In this document: positions 50,419 through 51,729 of the stretch, piece by piece
How positions within the stretch are numbered: position 1 is the first letter of the stretch
How the letters are laid out: each line of letters begins with the position of its first letter
NCBI GenBank assembly: GCA_018069525.1
Contig: JAGPUQ010000014.1
Location: 1 to 51,729, forward strand
DNA length: 51,729 bases
Reading direction: 5' to 3'
From: Porticoccaceae bacterium
Lineage (GTDB): Bacteria; Pseudomonadota; Gammaproteobacteria; Pseudomonadales; Porticoccaceae
The notes under the pieces: generated by a model
What the model saw: the letters and a program-made list of their open reading frames with translations, nothing else
Databases searched by the model: none
What the model was told of the DNA's origin: nothing
Made by a program: the position numbers and the translations under genes

Positions 50419-51417
50419 TCACTCCATGATCTCAGTGTAAGACAACTCACCAATCACGCGACGGTTACGCTGACGACCTTCGTCAGTGTTGTTGTCAGCG
50501 ATAGGGCGGCTTTCACCGTAACCAGCCGAAGAAATTCGATCTGCTGGAATACCGTAGTCTTGCGCCAACTTGGCTTTAACAGCAGCCGCACGACGCTCAG
50601 ACAGACCTTGGTTATAACGATCACTGCCACGAGAATCTGTGTGGCCTTCCAGTACCAGATCAATATCGTCATGGGCTTTCATTGCATTAGCAACCGCTTG
50701 CAACTCATCGCCGTAGACATTCCGCACAGTCGCTTTGTTGTAGTCAAACTCAACATTTAAACGAACACTGATAGTACGCATTTCGGGTTCAGGTGCTGGA
50801 GCACTTTCTGGTTCCGGAATAGGCGTAGGTGCAACCGGCATAGGAGCAGCCTTGGGTGCATTAAAGTAGTAGTTCACAGCCAGATTAATCGCGGCGTCAT
50901 TAACACCACTCTGACCTTCGCGTATTTTGTGCAAACCGCGCACGTCACCACGAAATTCAAAATGATCGCTGATCATCTTGGACAGACCAACACCTAAAGC
51001 TAATTGCCAGCTGTGCTCGTCATCACTGTCGGTAAGGTAAGGACTCGTTAAACCGTTATCCTGATCGTCAAGGTCGTAGTAATTGATACCACTCACCAGG
51101 TAGGTCCGCCATGCCTTACTATCTGGATTAGCTTCGCCCAACCAGTAGTAAAAATCGAGTTTAGCGGTATCCATATCTTCGCCGCCGATATCAGTGCCGA
51201 CACCTGCTTCCAATGCCCAGTCGTTGAAGAAGCGATAACCTAAGTTAAGTCCGCCAACTACAGCTTCTTCGGCGCCGCCAACAAAGCGCTCGCTGTCGAG
51301 ATAGTAACCGGTTAAAGAAGACCCAACGTACAAACCTTCATTTGCCTGAACGGTAGTGCCAATAGCCAAGCTGGCTGCTAAAACCGCTCCGCCAATCGCT
51401 GTGCTTATATTTTTCAT
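50419..51417 (-). CDS. OmpA-family outer-membrane protein
   Basis: A 332-residue protein: signal peptide MKNISTAIGGAVLAASLAIG with cleavage near VQANEG, an 8-strand-type barrel (GLYVGSSLTGYYLD to INLAVNYYF), a Pro/Ala/Glu linker (PMPVAPTPIPEPESAPAPEP), and a peptidoglycan-binding OmpA/MotB domain (VEFDYNKATV, VLEGHTDSRGSDRYN, GYGESRPIADNNTDEGRQRN). It links the outer membrane to the wall. ATG 51417 has AGGG 8 nt upstream; GTG 51426 is an in-frame alternative. The barrel resembles the Pseudomonas OprF or OmpA-like types, but is shorter than OprF. Confidence 0.93.
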   Translation of the reverse strand: MKNISTAIGGAVLAASLAIGTTVQANEGLYVGSSLTGYYLDSERFVGGAEEAVVGGLNLGYRFFNDWALEAGVGTDIGGEDMDTAKLDFYYWLGEANPDSKAWRTYLVSGINYYDLDDQDNGLTSPYLTDSDDEHSWQLALGVGLSKMISDHFEFRGDVRGLHKIREGQSGVNDAAINLAVNYYFNAPKAAPMPVAPTPIPEPESAPAPEPEMRTISVRLNVEFDYNKATVRNVYGDELQAVANAMKAHDDIDLVLEGHTDSRGSDRYNQGLSERRAAAVKAKLAQDYGIPADRISSAGYGESRPIADNNTDEGRQRNRRVIGELSYTEIME

Positions 51418-51516
51418 GTGTTTCACCCTATTGATTCCTTTTAAATTCCCAAACGCCAGTCACCTGGCAACCACACTCTACAACTTCCATCATGATTAAT
51501 TAGGTGCACTGACAAC

Positions 51517-51544
51517 TATATAATCCCCGTGTTTTCAATGTAAC
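51517..51544 (-). promoter_or_regulatory. Possible promoter of the OmpA-family gene
   Basis: Minus strand: -35 GTTACA (51539-51544, 4 of 6), 16-bp spacer, -10 TATATA (51517-51522), placing the start near 51510 with a leader of about 93 nt. Confidence 0.4.
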
Positions 51545-51657
51545 ACACGGAAAACGAGGCCAGTCTACTCTTGTTTGAGGTGACTTTGCACTATATAAGA
51601 GCAAATAATTTCTCCCCTCTCAATCACAGGTCATATTGGACAATGGCCACTTTTCCC

Positions 51658-51729
51658 TTAAATGACCTCTAACGAACGTTCTTCAATCACCGCCTTCCAG
51701 TGCTGCGGCCCAGTGATATGCACCGACTC
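51658..51729 (-). CDS. Possible 3' end of a gene running off the window
   Basis: A minus-strand frame is open from the window edge to TAA 51658-51660 and reads VHITGPQHWKAVIEE and then RSLEVI. The residues look protein-like, but 23 codons are too few to name a family. The plus-strand reading from ATG 51662 has no ribosome-binding site and is less likely. If real, the gene would be on the same strand as the OmpA-family gene, 240 bp upstream of it. Confidence 0.35.
   Translation of the reverse strand, partial: ESVHITGPQHWKAVIEERSLEVI

Overview
The window looks like chromosomal DNA of a marine-type gammaproteobacterium, plausibly Cellvibrionales-like. The basis is the core gene set (xseB-ispA-dxs, pyrB, sbcB, a DinG-type helicase, OmpA), the signal structure of the proteins, and two regulatory RNAs that resemble the Gac/Rsm (BarA/UvrY-Csr) type. 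No sequence search was possible, so the taxonomic statement is inference. No tRNA, rRNA, transposase, phage gene or CRISPR array was seen.

Layout. 1-1852 (+): a 5'-truncated secreted-type protein, a DUF6152 protein and a lipoprotein c-type cytochrome. 2049-8915 (-): a probable operon for a TonB-dependent receptor, a PF04392 substrate-binding protein, a hybrid histidine kinase, a HupE/UreJ-type permease and a membrane-anchor protein. 9360-17826 (+): two paralogous Baeyer-Villiger monooxygenases, a luciferase-like oxidoreductase and an acyl-CoA synthetase, then an SGNH esterase and an endonuclease/phosphatase-family protein. 17888-25154 (-): a Cys/Met-rich periplasmic protein, a TolC-type channel, CusB and CusA for Cu(I)/Ag(I) export, with a sterol-desaturase-family gene behind.

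25324-38881 is a second catabolic and export block: epoxide hydrolase (+), GST, hotdog thioesterase, ring-hydroxylating dioxygenase beta and N-terminally truncated alpha subunits, an LLM flavin oxidoreductase with an alpha/beta hydrolase (all -), then an RND pump pair, a crotonase and an NSS-type symporter (+). Together with the monooxygenases this suggests oxidation, ring opening, CoA activation and beta-oxidation of cyclic or aromatic compounds. The substrate cannot be read from the sequence.

38901-51729 is more conserved chromosome: an HNH endonuclease (-), a 1.4-kb protein-free interval, xseB-ispA-dxs (+), then pyrB-plsC-like-dinG (-), sbcB (-) and an OmpA protein (-). The 1.4-kb interval is the most notable part. 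Its minus strand holds three successive intrinsic terminators. Two of the RNAs they end are packed with GGA motifs in short hairpins, and each is preceded, about 57-60 bp upstream of a -10 element, by a palindrome resembling the GacA/UvrY box. They look like tandem CsrB/RsmZ-type sponges for CsrA/RsmA. The third RNA, about 180 nt, has a near-consensus promoter and is of no family I recognise.
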